The notes under the pieces: generated by a model
Told to the model about the DNA's origin: nothing
Database searches by the model: none
Seen by the model: only the letters and a program-made list of their open reading frames with translations
Assembly: GCF_001633105.1 (NCBI RefSeq)
Contig: NZ_LUKZ01000009.1
Coordinates: 905,269 to 969,268 of the forward strand
Source of the DNA: Acidovorax sp. GW101-3H11
GTDB taxonomy: Bacteria > Pseudomonadota > Gammaproteobacteria > Burkholderiales > Burkholderiaceae_C
Reading direction: 5' to 3'
Length of the DNA stretch: 64,000 nucleotides
Program-made: the position numbers and the translations under genes
In this document: in pieces, positions 41,617-49,981 of the stretch
How positions within the stretch are numbered: position 1 is the first letter of the stretch
Layout: each line of letters opens with the position of its first letter

Positions 41617-42756
41617 ATGACGAACCCTTCCACTCAGTCAACCAATCCCATCAGCGCGAGGCGCATACCCGGCACAGATCGGCCGCGCCGGCAATCCTGG
41701 ATAGACAAAACACCCCAGGAAATCCTCGCCCGACTGCGGCCCGGCCATGCCGATCCCATGCGCGTGCTGGAGACACTGATCGAGCTGTTCAACACCCGGC
41801 ACACGGCGCGCGAGAAAACCGTCTCGCACAAGACCCGCGCCGAGCGCGCCCGCTTCCTGCGGCGTTTCTTCCTCGACCTCAAGCTGAAAGCTGGCTTCCA
41901 CACCATGCCGGATCCGCGCAACCTGGGGCAGAAGCATCTGCACGCGATGGTGCAGGTGTGGCAGCGCGAGCATCTGGCACCCGCGACGATTCAGACCTAC
42001 CTGTCTTTCCTGCGCGGATTGGCATCCTGGATGAACAAGCCCGGCCTCGTGCTACTTCCGGTGCGCTATGGCTTGTGCCTGGAGGAATACCAGCGCCATG
42101 AGTACGCCCAGCACGACAAAAGCTGGAGCGCGCACGGCATCGATGTGGAAGCCATCCTCGCCCAGGTCACGCAGTACGACGCACGGATCGCGGCCTCGAT
42201 GCGGCTGATGCACACGCTGGCGCTGCGGCGCAAGGAATCGGTGATGTTCCGCCCCTTCGAGCACGTCGCGCCCTTCGAGGACACGGGCCTGCCTGCCGAG
42301 CGCCGCAAGGCGGATGAGTACGTGTGGATCAAGGGCAAGGGTGGGCGCGTGCGCTGGGTCGCGCTGGAAACGGAACAACAGCGGGCCTCGGTGGCGCTGG
42401 CGCGCTCGCTGGTTACCAGCCGCGACGCCCACCTGGGCCACCCAGCGCTCGACCTGAAGCGCAATCTGCGCCGACTCGACTACGCCCTGGAGAAGTTCGG
42501 AATCACGAAACGTCTGGTGGGCACCACGGGGCATGGACTGCGCCATGGCAATGTGAACGATCTGTACGAGAGCATTGCGGGCGTGCCGTCGCCCGTGCGT
42601 GGGGGCGGGACCGTGGCCGCAGATGTGGACCATGCGGCACGGCTGGCCGTGTCAGAGCGAGCCGGCCATTCGAGGGCCAGGGCTTCCGGTGCCTATATAG
42701 GAGCGGTACTGCCGAAGCAACCCACGGGCAGCCGAGGCCCCACCGCCCTCTTTTGA
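41617..42756 (+). CDS. second tyrosine recombinase (integrase-domain protein)
   Basis: A 379-residue protein with an N-terminal SAM-like core-binding domain (~residues 60-150) and a catalytic domain. The catalytic residues appear complete: Arg in ALRRKES, Lys in GKGGRVRW, HGLRH, the second His in AGHSRA, and Tyr in GAYIG near the C-terminus. The ATG at 41617 begins the recognisable sequence. It differs from the island integrase and could resolve dimers of the circular form (a XerC-like role), since it lies beside segregation genes. It is convergent with hns. Confidence 0.82.
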   Translation: MTNPSTQSTNPISARRIPGTDRPRRQSWIDKTPQEILARLRPGHADPMRVLETLIELFNTRHTAREKTVSHKTRAERARFLRRFFLDLKLKAGFHTMPDPRNLGQKHLHAMVQVWQREHLAPATIQTYLSFLRGLASWMNKPGLVLLPVRYGLCLEEYQRHEYAQHDKSWSAHGIDVEAILAQVTQYDARIAASMRLMHTLALRRKESVMFRPFEHVAPFEDTGLPAERRKADEYVWIKGKGGRVRWVALETEQQRASVALARSLVTSRDAHLGHPALDLKRNLRRLDYALEKFGITKRLVGTTGHGLRHGNVNDLYESIAGVPSPVRGGGTVAADVDHAARLAVSERAGHSRARASGAYIGAVLPKQPTGSRGPTALF

Positions 42757-42766
42757 AGAACCGGTG

Positions 42767-43096
42767 TCAGGCGACGCGCAGATCGGCCTCGGTCTTGCCG
42801 CTGGCCAGCGCCTCGGCGAACCATCGGGGCTTGGGGCCGAAGCCTGACCAAGTGTGGCCCGCATCGTCCTTGAACTTGATGCGACCCGCTTCGGGCCTGG
42901 GCTTCTTGGCGTTACCGGATGCCTTGCGCGAGGCACCGCCCAATCCCAAGTCGGCGGCCGTGATGCCGTAATAGGCGATAGCCTCTTTCATGCGGGCAAC
43001 CACCCCTGCCTTCTCTGCAACGCGGGTCTCCTCCCGCTCCCTTTGCAGCTTGGCAATCTCTGCGTCGATTTCTAGAGCCGTCCGTTTGCGGGCCAT
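42767..43096 (-). CDS. hns: H-NS family DNA-binding protein
   Basis: A 109-residue H-NS-like protein: an N-terminal oligomerisation coiled coil (EIDAEIAKLQREREETRVAEK), a basic linker (ASRKASGNAKKPRPE), and a C-terminal AT-hook-like domain with TWSGFGPKPRWF. Such proteins silence horizontally acquired, AT-rich DNA. It precedes the PRTRC cassette end on the same strand, 128 bp downstream of the 69-aa gene. Confidence 0.9.
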   Translation of the reverse strand: MARKRTALEIDAEIAKLQREREETRVAEKAGVVARMKEAIAYYGITAADLGLGGASRKASGNAKKPRPEAGRIKFKDDAGHTWSGFGPKPRWFAEALASGKTEADLRVA

Positions 43097-43224
43097 AGCA
43101 GTCTCTGGATATTGAGTGCGCGGAATTGCGCGGTCATGCGGTGCAAGGCATGGTGACCCAACCGCACCGCGAGTCTATAGCAGTATGCATCCGGCTCGGT
43201 TTGGGAGTCTATCCAGCCAGTCAA

Positions 43225-43434
43225 TCACAGTGACGGCGATACGTCGAAGTCCTCGTCGGGATAGATCGCCGCGCCGCGCGGGCGTATTCCGCCCGCTTCC
43301 ACTTCGTCCTCGGACAGGCCGAAGCGCGACAACGCTGCGCAGCGCGCCAGTGCTTCGGTGGACTCGCCCACCTTTCCGATATGGACGGCCTCTCCGTCGC
43401 GCACAACGCGCACATTCCATTGCTGCATGCTCAT
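43225..43434 (-). CDS. small conserved-looking protein downstream of PRTRC ThiF
   Basis: A 69-residue protein, MSMQQWNVRVVRDGEAVHIG..., of strand-rich character. Its ATG overlaps the stop of the ThiF gene by 4 bp, so it is translated as part of the PRTRC operon. I do not recognise a family. Confidence 0.65.
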   Translation of the reverse strand: MSMQQWNVRVVRDGEAVHIGKVGESTEALARCAALSRFGLSEDEVEAGGIRPRGAAIYPDEDFDVSPSL

Positions 43435-44297
43435 TCGGCTTCTGCCTCCGTGAGAGTCCTGGATTCGGACTGGTTAGATTCACTGCCCGCATGGAAGAAC
43501 CCGAAGCGCGCCCAGGTGCGAGGATCAACTTCGATGGGGCCTGCGCGCTTGGAGTCGAGATTGACCACCACCCCATGCTGCGCGAGCCGCCCCCTGGAAA
43601 ACAGTTCGTAGAGCAGTTGCGCCGCGAAGCGCACCGCCACGTCGTTGACGAACAGCCCCTGGGATGCCAGCGACATGCGAACCGAGCAGGACGGCTGGTT
43701 GTCCTCGGGTGCCGTGTCGTCGAGCAGTTCTGGAAACAGTTCGGTCACGCACGGCAGCCGCGGCCCCGTTGCCCGCGGGTCCAATGCCCTCCCGCCTTCG
43801 GGCTGGCCGAGCACCACCTGCGCCATGGCTTCCGTGTTGCCCAGGTCGAGCCAGTAGCGGTAGCAGCTGGTGTCCCGCCAAGCGATGCGGTGCAGCACAC
43901 CTCGCGCCGAGCGGCTGTCCACGCAACTGATCAGCAAGTCCGTACCCGCCCAGTAGCGCTGGCCGTTCACATGCTCCTCATAGCGCATCGGGTGGGCGTC
44001 CCAGTCCAGGCCGTAGAACTGGTTCAGGCGGTGGATGGTGACCAACGCCTTGTGCCTACCGATGTCGGCGGCACTGTAGAGCTGCCGCCCGACATTCGCT
44101 TCGCTGACGCGGTCGGCGTCGAAGGCAGTGACGTGCAGGCCGTAGGGATGGCCCAGGGCGCGCATCGCAATGTCCAGGCGTGCGAGGCACGCCGCCATCT
44201 GCGCGCCGTTGCCGCCCACGCCGACCAGATGCACCGCAACGCGGCGTTCCAGCAACCTCGGATGAATCAGGTGTTCCACCAGCGCCTCCAGTTCCAT
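43431..44297 (-). CDS. PRTRC system ThiF-family protein
   Basis: An E1-like/ThiF adenylyltransferase-fold protein of 288 residues. The nucleotide-binding loop is VHLVGVGGNGAQMAACLARL (~23-42), followed by DADRVSEANVGRQLY and LLISCVDSRSARG. ThiF folds adenylate C-termini of ubiquitin-like proteins. It is the last member of the PRTRC set, whose proteins have no known function. With the JAB-domain protein A next to it, a ubiquitin-like conjugation/deconjugation pair can be suspected, which is inference. Confidence 0.88.
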   Translation of the reverse strand: MELEALVEHLIHPRLLERRVAVHLVGVGGNGAQMAACLARLDIAMRALGHPYGLHVTAFDADRVSEANVGRQLYSAADIGRHKALVTIHRLNQFYGLDWDAHPMRYEEHVNGQRYWAGTDLLISCVDSRSARGVLHRIAWRDTSCYRYWLDLGNTEAMAQVVLGQPEGGRALDPRATGPRLPCVTELFPELLDDTAPEDNQPSCSVRMSLASQGLFVNDVAVRFAAQLLYELFSRGRLAQHGVVVNLDSKRAGPIEVDPRTWARFGFFHAGSESNQSESRTLTEAEAE

Positions 44298-44332
44298 GTC
44301 CTGCCGTCAGTTTCTCGCGGGGAGGATGGCTT

Positions 44333-45043
44333 TCAAGCGCTGTGCCAGCGTCGCACCAAGCGCAGCACCCAGCCATCGCGGCCTGCACCGGGCTCCCCTG
44401 CGTCCGGCATGGATGCCAGCGCCAGCGGCCCCTGCCACGGATGGTGCGGCAGCGATTTGTAGAGGCCGTTGATCACCAGCCGGAAGCACGCCACCGGCGC
44501 GGGCTGGTCCAGCAGCCCGAACACCCCGGCCACCTTGATGCCCTGGTCGTCCCGGTCATCGTCGGCCGACCAGAAGGCCGGGCCGTGGCCATGCGTGTGC
44601 AAGTCCACCGCTACCGTCTCGTCGCTGGCCATCGGCGGCCTGCGATAGTCGATGCGCACGGGCGAGGCACGTTCGGCCTCGCAGATCGCCAAGCGCAGCC
44701 GCCCGGTGCTGCGCGAGTAGATCAGCACCCCGGCGGCCTCATCGGGCAGGTGCTGCCGCCCATAGGCCACGAATTCCTCGATCATCCTGATCGGCAGTTG
44801 CCCGAAGCTGAACCGCAGGCACTCCTGCACCTCCCCGTAGGGCAGGCGCATCGCAGGGGGCTCCAGCCCCAAGGCGGTGATGCTGTCGAGCCAGTCCAGC
44901 CGGGTCTGCACGAACCAGCCGTTGCGGGCGACCACAATGCGCTGGCCGTTGGCCATGTCCGGCAGCGCGCCGAAGCGCGGCGCGGCCACAACGGGACAGG
45001 CGGCGAGCAGGGCCTGGTCCCTGGGGTCCATCGTGTACGTCAT
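44333..45043 (-). CDS. PRTRC system protein A (JAB/MPN-domain)
   Basis: A 236-residue protein. The C-terminal half has the JAB metalloprotease pattern: Glu in DEAAGVLIY and the DLHTHGHGPAFWSADDDRDD block (His-x-His, Ser, Asp) that binds zinc. This agrees with PRTRC protein A. JAB domains remove ubiquitin-like modifiers or cleave C-termini. Its start overlaps the stop of protein B by 4 bp. Confidence 0.86.
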   Translation of the reverse strand: MTYTMDPRDQALLAACPVVAAPRFGALPDMANGQRIVVARNGWFVQTRLDWLDSITALGLEPPAMRLPYGEVQECLRFSFGQLPIRMIEEFVAYGRQHLPDEAAGVLIYSRSTGRLRLAICEAERASPVRIDYRRPPMASDETVAVDLHTHGHGPAFWSADDDRDDQGIKVAGVFGLLDQPAPVACFRLVINGLYKSLPHHPWQGPLALASMPDAGEPGAGRDGWVLRLVRRWHSA

Positions 45044-45780
45044 GGTGCCTCCGGTTCGCCGAGCAGTTGGCCCAACGTGGTCTTGGTATCGACCAGCACC
45101 CGTTCGGGAAAGCGCTTGAAGCGCTGGTTCAGCATGTCGCGCCAGAATGCAAAGGAGCCGCCCCGGTAGTTCAGCAGCTTGCCCGCCACGTTAGGGTGCG
45201 TGAAGTAGGAGTGGAAGAACGCATCGTTCCAGGCACCGATCTTCTCCACGGTCGTTCCCTCGGGCACCGGCACGTTGCCCTGACAGATGTGGCCGTGGGC
45301 ATTGACATTGAAGAACGGGGCTTGGAACAGCGGCGTGCCCAGCGTCGGGCGGCGGCTGCCCTTGACCGCCCACACCCGCCACGCTCGGCTGGAGGCCCCG
45401 AAAACCAGCCCTGGCAGCGGCACCGCCTCACCGCGCTCGCCACCGCCGAAGGATTCGGCATGGTCGGTGCCCACGCGGAACGCGATGTGCCTGCGCGCCG
45501 GTGGTGCCCACCACACCAGCACGTCGCCATGCACGTAAAGCACCGTCTCAGGCAGAAAGCCGCCGTGCGCGGCCCGCTGGAGCAAGGCCGAGGCCAGTTC
45601 CCGCGCCGCCTGGGCGGTCATGGCCCGTCCCGCGCCGATGACCGGCGCACCGTCCACGGTCAGAATCTCATGCACGGTGGCAAGCGCGCCGCCCGAGCGT
45701 CCGTGGTACAGCAGCACGGCCTGGTCCAGCGTCAGCACGTCGTCCGTGGGTGTGTGGATGGAAAATTCCGCTTCGCTCAT
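45040..45780 (-). CDS. PRTRC system protein B
   Basis: A 246-residue protein with an E2-like or UBC-like appearance in parts (VLVWWAPPARRHIAF, PLFQAPFFNVNAHGHICQGNVPVPEG). It fits PRTRC protein B by position between F and A and by the NVNAHGHICQGN segment. Function is unknown. An HxxxCxGN-like motif resembles the active-site Cys region of ubiquitin-conjugating folds, which would complement the ThiF and JAB members. Confidence 0.82.
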   Translation of the reverse strand: MSEAEFSIHTPTDDVLTLDQAVLLYHGRSGGALATVHEILTVDGAPVIGAGRAMTAQAARELASALLQRAAHGGFLPETVLYVHGDVLVWWAPPARRHIAFRVGTDHAESFGGGERGEAVPLPGLVFGASSRAWRVWAVKGSRRPTLGTPLFQAPFFNVNAHGHICQGNVPVPEGTTVEKIGAWNDAFFHSYFTHPNVAGKLLNYRGGSFAFWRDMLNQRFKRFPERVLVDTKTTLGQLLGEPEAP

Positions 45781-45799
45781 CTTCGATGACCTCCTGCTG

Positions 45800-46867
45800 T
45801 CAGTGTCCAGCGGACAGCGCGTGGATCAAGCGGTCGATCAGTCCGATCGCCTCGAAGCGCTGGCCCATGCGGTGGAACCACGCCCCGAGCGCACCGGGGT
45901 CGCTCATCGGAATCTGCGCCTCGCCCATGCGGTCGCAGAACTCAGCCTGATGCGCCATCTGGAGCAGGTCGTCGTAGATGCGCGTGGTCACGTCGCCCTC
46001 GTCCCAGGACAGCACCGCGCCGAAGCCGATGTACTCGCCGTCCATGTCGGGCAGGAACTCGTCGGTGATCGTCAGGCGCGACAGCGCCAGCGCATCGGCG
46101 GCGATCTGGCGCATCCGAGGGTCGGTGAGCGTCTTGGCCGCATGCCGCAGGTTGCACGGTTTCCACGCCTTCTTGCCCTTGGACCGCCGCTCGCCCTTGC
46201 GGGGCAGTGAGAGCCAGCTCCGCGCCCATTCGGGGTAGGAAGCATCCAGCTTGCCGCGCGTGACCATTTCCTCGCGCATGGCGTCGCGTTCGGCCTCGTC
46301 GCAGTCCTCGCACATCATGTCCAGGGCGGCTTCCTCGTCCATTTCGCCCTGCCAGTACACGTAGGAGGCCACGTCGCAGGCGATGTCGGGGGTGAACAGC
46401 GGGTACACATGTCGGCTCTGTTCGCGCAGCACTTGCAGAACCGTGGCCCCCAGGCGCGGCATGGCGGCATTGAGCGCCTCCAGGCCCTCGCCCACGGCCC
46501 ACTCCGCCTCGCGGTATTCGCACCAGTACACATCGAGTTGGGCGTAGGCGGCCTGCCGCTCGCCACGCATCGCCGGGCGGTGGCCATGCTCGTCCAGCAC
46601 GCTGACCGCGAAACGCGGCTCCAGGCACTGTAGCGGCCCGACCTGCCGCTTGACCCAGGCGTCGATGGCGCGCTCGCACGCCTTGAGTGGGTCGGACTCG
46701 CTCTCCGGCAAGTCCCCTTCGCGCACCGCGCCCGCCTCGATCAGGAAGCGGCATAGCGCCGCGTTGGCCCGGGCCTGGGAATTCGATGCAACGGTCAGCG
46801 GCACCCCTGCGCCCAGGCCCGGCAACGCCAGGAACGGCGAACAGGGCAGGACGGTGAGCGCCGTCAT
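45800..46867 (-). CDS. PRTRC system protein F
   Basis: A 355-residue protein of mixed helical character with an acidic middle (MDEEAALDMMCEDCDEAERDAMREEM). It occupies the place of PRTRC protein F between C and B. No catalytic motif is visible. Its ATG overlaps the stop of protein C by 4 bp, and protein B starts 20 bp downstream, so the cassette is a tight operon. Confidence 0.82.
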   Translation of the reverse strand: MTALTVLPCSPFLALPGLGAGVPLTVASNSQARANAALCRFLIEAGAVREGDLPESESDPLKACERAIDAWVKRQVGPLQCLEPRFAVSVLDEHGHRPAMRGERQAAYAQLDVYWCEYREAEWAVGEGLEALNAAMPRLGATVLQVLREQSRHVYPLFTPDIACDVASYVYWQGEMDEEAALDMMCEDCDEAERDAMREEMVTRGKLDASYPEWARSWLSLPRKGERRSKGKKAWKPCNLRHAAKTLTDPRMRQIAADALALSRLTITDEFLPDMDGEYIGFGAVLSWDEGDVTTRIYDDLLQMAHQAEFCDRMGEAQIPMSDPGALGAWFHRMGQRFEAIGLIDRLIHALSAGH

Positions 46868-47322
46868 GGCAGTGGAACCAGCATGTCGCTGGTGGCGCTG
46901 GCCCGGTGGACAGAGGCGGCGTGGTGCTGCTCCTCCAGCATCCGATGCGCGAACTGGCTCCAGGCCGACGAACGGGTCTGCACGCTGCGACGCGACAAGG
47001 CGCGTGACAGCTTGCCCGTCGCACCCAGGTTGCCGCGCTCCACGGCCTGCACACGCTCCAGCAGCGCCGCGAGGCGTGGGCCGGATGGTGCTTGCGGCAC
47101 GGCGTCATGGGTGCCCGTGCCCTTGGTGCCCACGGCCTTGCGAAAAACAAAGTCCTGCCGCCCGTTGGCGACCTCGCCCGCCTCGACCTCGGCGCTGACG
47201 AGTTCGGGAAACTGGGCGCTGTAGAGGTCGCGCACTTCGCGTGGCGCGAGGCCGGGCACGTCCGGCAGCAGGATGCCGTTGTAGGTGAAGGTACGCACGA
47301 TGGGGGTGATTTCGATCGACAT
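46864..47322 (-). CDS. PRTRC system protein C with a C-terminal extension
   Basis: Residues 1-75 (MSIEITPIVRTFTYNGILLPDVPGL...REVRDLYSAQFPEL...VFRKAVGTKG) match the PRTRC protein C family, which as I recall is usually only ~75 residues and may have a ubiquitin-like fold. Here 152 residues are encoded: a helical tail of ~75 residues (ALLERVQAVERGNLG...) is added in frame. AAGGAG lies eight bases before the ATG. Confidence 0.85.
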   Translation of the reverse strand: MSIEITPIVRTFTYNGILLPDVPGLAPREVRDLYSAQFPELVSAEVEAGEVANGRQDFVFRKAVGTKGTGTHDAVPQAPSGPRLAALLERVQAVERGNLGATGKLSRALSRRSVQTRSSAWSQFAHRMLEEQHHAASVHRASATSDMLVPLP

Positions 47323-47418
47323 GGGGATGGCTCCTTGGGTTCGGATGCGGCCACCACGGCGATGGCCTTGCGGTCAGTCTCTCGCCGGACGCCTCCGGCG
47401 CAAGGGTGCTGCGGCGGA

Positions 47419-47910
47419 TCATCCGAACAGGTCGAAGGACTCGCCACTGCCCGCCGCCACGCCAACCGTTGCGGCCTGCGGCGCGGCATCCCCGCCATCC
47501 GCCCCATCGTCATCGTCTTGCAGAGCCGGGCTGACCGTGGTCGCAGCCGTGGATGCCGGGGCTGGCTTGGCAGCGGACGGATTGGGGGCTGCAGCTTTGG
47601 CCGTCGCATCGCTGGCCTTCTTGACCGATGCCGCCTTGGCCGCCTCGATCACTTCCTTGGTGGCCTCGGCCTGCTGCGCGAGGCTGCGCCGGACTTCGCG
47701 ATAGCCGCATAGCGCTTCAATGAAGCCTGTGTCGAACTCCTGCGGGGTCGCCGTCAGGCTCAGGGGCTGGGCCAGCGCGGGCTCGCCCGCGTCCTGCCTG
47801 GGCTTGGGAATCACGTTGACCGTCAGGCGGCCGGATTTCTCGTCGGCGCTCACCGTCATGGTGAGCGTGGCACTGCAAGCCAGCGCGAACAGTTCCTCGA
47901 ACATCGTCAT
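47419..47910 (-). CDS. PRTRC system protein E
   Basis: A 163-residue protein. The N-terminal ~75 residues (MTMFEELFALACSATLTMTVSADEKSG...LTVNVIPKP) match PRTRC protein E. A helical segment and a long Ala/Pro/Ser-rich, probably disordered, acidic tail follow, ending ESFDLFG. The ATG at 47910 has AAGGAG six bases upstream and is preferred over one ten codons earlier. Confidence 0.82.
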   Translation of the reverse strand: MTMFEELFALACSATLTMTVSADEKSGRLTVNVIPKPRQDAGEPALAQPLSLTATPQEFDTGFIEALCGYREVRRSLAQQAEATKEVIEAAKAASVKKASDATAKAAAPNPSAAKPAPASTAATTVSPALQDDDDGADGGDAAPQAATVGVAAGSGESFDLFG

Positions 47911-48006
47911 GTCATGCTCCTTGGGGGAATGGGGGGACATGGCCCCGTGGGGCCGTCCAGACCATGCTAGAACCGGCTCCCCCGCTGTCCAGGGGCCAAT
48001 CCGGCA

Positions 48007-49800
48007 TCAGGCCAGGGCCGGTTCTGGCTGCGGTTCGGCTGCGGTGTCGGTGGCCTCGGAGCCTTCCACTTCATCCGCTTCGCCGCTTCCGTCCTGCGCT
48101 TCATCGGCCAGGATCGGCTGGCGCGGATAGCACATCACGGCGGGCACAGTGCCTTGGTAGGCGAACCCCGGCACCTTGAGCAAGGCCGCGATGAACTCTT
48201 GCTTCTTGCCCGAGCGCGCCACCTTGAAGCCTGAGCCCATCGCCTTCTTCAACCCCACCTCGGCCGCGAGACTCTCCAGTTCGCTCGTCGTGAACAGGTC
48301 AAGGAATGCCTTGTCCCACTGGAAGTACCGGCCTTCATCGACCTCGGCGTAGTTCAGGAGAAGTTCCAGGTCGCTGGTGCTGACGCCGAAGGCGGCGGAC
48401 GCGGTGGCGGCCTGCAAGAGCCGCTCCAGTTGCGCCTCAGGTGCAGCATCGGCGCGTTGCAGCCCGCCTCGCACGCCGAAACCAGCGCGTCCGGGCTGGC
48501 CCGCGATCCGCTCGAAGGCGTTGCGGAACTGCGCCTCGCGCAGATCGGCACCGCGCCCGGCCAGCGCCAGGGCAATCAGCACGCGCTGGCTGCGCTGCGG
48601 TTGGGCCATCAGGGCCTTGGCCAGCCATTTGCGCCACTCCGTCAGGCGGTGCGCCACCACGCGCTGCGGGGTCTGGTTCGCTGGTGCGACGGCTGCGGGT
48701 TTCGCAGCGCTCTTGTTCCTTTTGCCAGCCTTCGCACTCCCCTTGCCCGCTGCCTCGGCCACTGCCGCCTGCGCGTCGCGCTGCGCCTTGCGCCACAGGG
48801 CGACCTTCTGGCTGTTGCATGCGGCATCGAAGTACAGCGACCGTGTGACCTCGCCGTAGCTGCCCGGCATCGCGGACACCGAACAGCCGAAGGACTGGCA
48901 CCCCTGGCAGGAGGTGTACTGCGGGGCACCGACACCCAGGTCGCCCGCGGCGGTCAGCGGCAGCGGCGTGAAGCCGTCGGACGCCTTCACGATGCGGATG
49001 ACCGGGAACTCGTCGCGCAGGGCATCGGCCCGGGCCTGGACCGCCTGCAAGGTCAGTTTCTCGAAATGGCTCGGGTGCTGGCAGTAGCCCTCGCCCAGGG
49101 ATTCGGCGAACAGGCCCGCCTGCCGCGCCGAGTTGTGCGCGCAGCCGCCGCACGGCGCCGTGTCGAAGATCGCATCGGCCAGCTGACGCGCATAGCGACC
49201 CAACTGCGCTTTGAGCACGGCCACCGGCACCTTCTGCGCCAGGATGCCCTCGAGCACGGTGTCCTGCTTGTCGGGGGGAATGCCCGAGAGCAGTTCGGCG
49301 TGGCCGAGCAGGATGGTGCGGCTGGTCAGCGCCTGCAGCACGGCAGGCGTACAGGCCAGCAGCGCCAGCCGCCGCTCCAGCACGTCGGGCGACCAGCCCA
49401 TGAGGCGGGCGGTTTTCTCCTTGTCGCCGCGCTGGCGCAGGAGCTGGCGCTGGGCCGCATGGGCTTCCTCGGCGGGTGACATGTCCTCGCGGTGGTAGTT
49501 CTCGATCACCGACATGGCCTCGGCCGTCTCGTCGCTGGCGTCCTTGATGACCACGGGCATGTCGTAGCCGTCTCCGAAGACGTTCTTGGCGGCACGCCAG
49601 CGGCGTTCGCCCGCGATGATTTCGTAGCGGTCGGTGCCCGGAATCGGCCGCACGACAATGGGTTCGAGCACGCCGACGGCGCGGATGCCCTCCTCCAGTT
49701 CGGCCATCTTGTCGGGATCGAAGTACGTGCGCGGGTTCTTGCCCTGGACGATCCGGCGGATCGGCAAGGTGGGCTGACTTGGTTGGCTGAGATCGTTCAC
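48007..49800 (-). CDS. PRTRC system ParB-family protein
   Basis: ParB-like protein of 597 aa. The ParB/Srx N-terminal domain (NPRTYFDPDKMAELEEGIRAVGVLEPIVVRP, then IIAGERRWRAAK) is followed by a KorB-like HTH (SPAEEAHAAQRQLLRQRG...LMGWSPDVLERRLALL). A Cys-rich region (CGGCAHNSA, CQHPSHF, SCQGCQSFGCS) may bind metal, and a long C-terminal part is unknown. I choose the GTG at 49800 because a perfect AGGAGG lies four bases upstream; in-frame ATGs at 49818 and 49836 lack this. It heads the PRTRC operon and may bind DNA for partition or regulation. Confidence 0.88.
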   Translation of the reverse strand: MNDLSQPSQPTLPIRRIVQGKNPRTYFDPDKMAELEEGIRAVGVLEPIVVRPIPGTDRYEIIAGERRWRAAKNVFGDGYDMPVVIKDASDETAEAMSVIENYHREDMSPAEEAHAAQRQLLRQRGDKEKTARLMGWSPDVLERRLALLACTPAVLQALTSRTILLGHAELLSGIPPDKQDTVLEGILAQKVPVAVLKAQLGRYARQLADAIFDTAPCGGCAHNSARQAGLFAESLGEGYCQHPSHFEKLTLQAVQARADALRDEFPVIRIVKASDGFTPLPLTAAGDLGVGAPQYTSCQGCQSFGCSVSAMPGSYGEVTRSLYFDAACNSQKVALWRKAQRDAQAAVAEAAGKGSAKAGKRNKSAAKPAAVAPANQTPQRVVAHRLTEWRKWLAKALMAQPQRSQRVLIALALAGRGADLREAQFRNAFERIAGQPGRAGFGVRGGLQRADAAPEAQLERLLQAATASAAFGVSTSDLELLLNYAEVDEGRYFQWDKAFLDLFTTSELESLAAEVGLKKAMGSGFKVARSGKKQEFIAALLKVPGFAYQGTVPAVMCYPRQPILADEAQDGSGEADEVEGSEATDTAAEPQPEPALA

Positions 49801-49981
49801 GGTGCCTCCTGTCTGCATCGGGTGGGATGCAGTCATGCTCTCGCTGCTCAACAGCCCTTCAAGGGACAACGCCAACGCCCCTTTCCAAAGGACACAGGAA
49901 TGCGAGTAACCGCCAGATTGCAGAGTCTCACCGCCACCGGGCCGTAGACTTGCTCTCAATCTGGAGACGGAAGGACTTCAA
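49801..49981. promoter_or_regulatory. divergent promoter region, PRTRC operon and TIGR02391 gene
   Basis: This 181-bp gap separates two divergent genes and must contain the promoter of the PRTRC operon (minus) and of the downstream plus-strand genes. The AGGAGG of the ParB gene is at its left edge. No clear -35/-10 pair could be assigned. Confidence 0.45.

Noticed and set aside
45942-47609. 555-aa minus-strand open frame
   Set aside because: A different frame of the PRTRC F, C and E genes; it is Arg/Pro/Ser rich and lacks family similarity.
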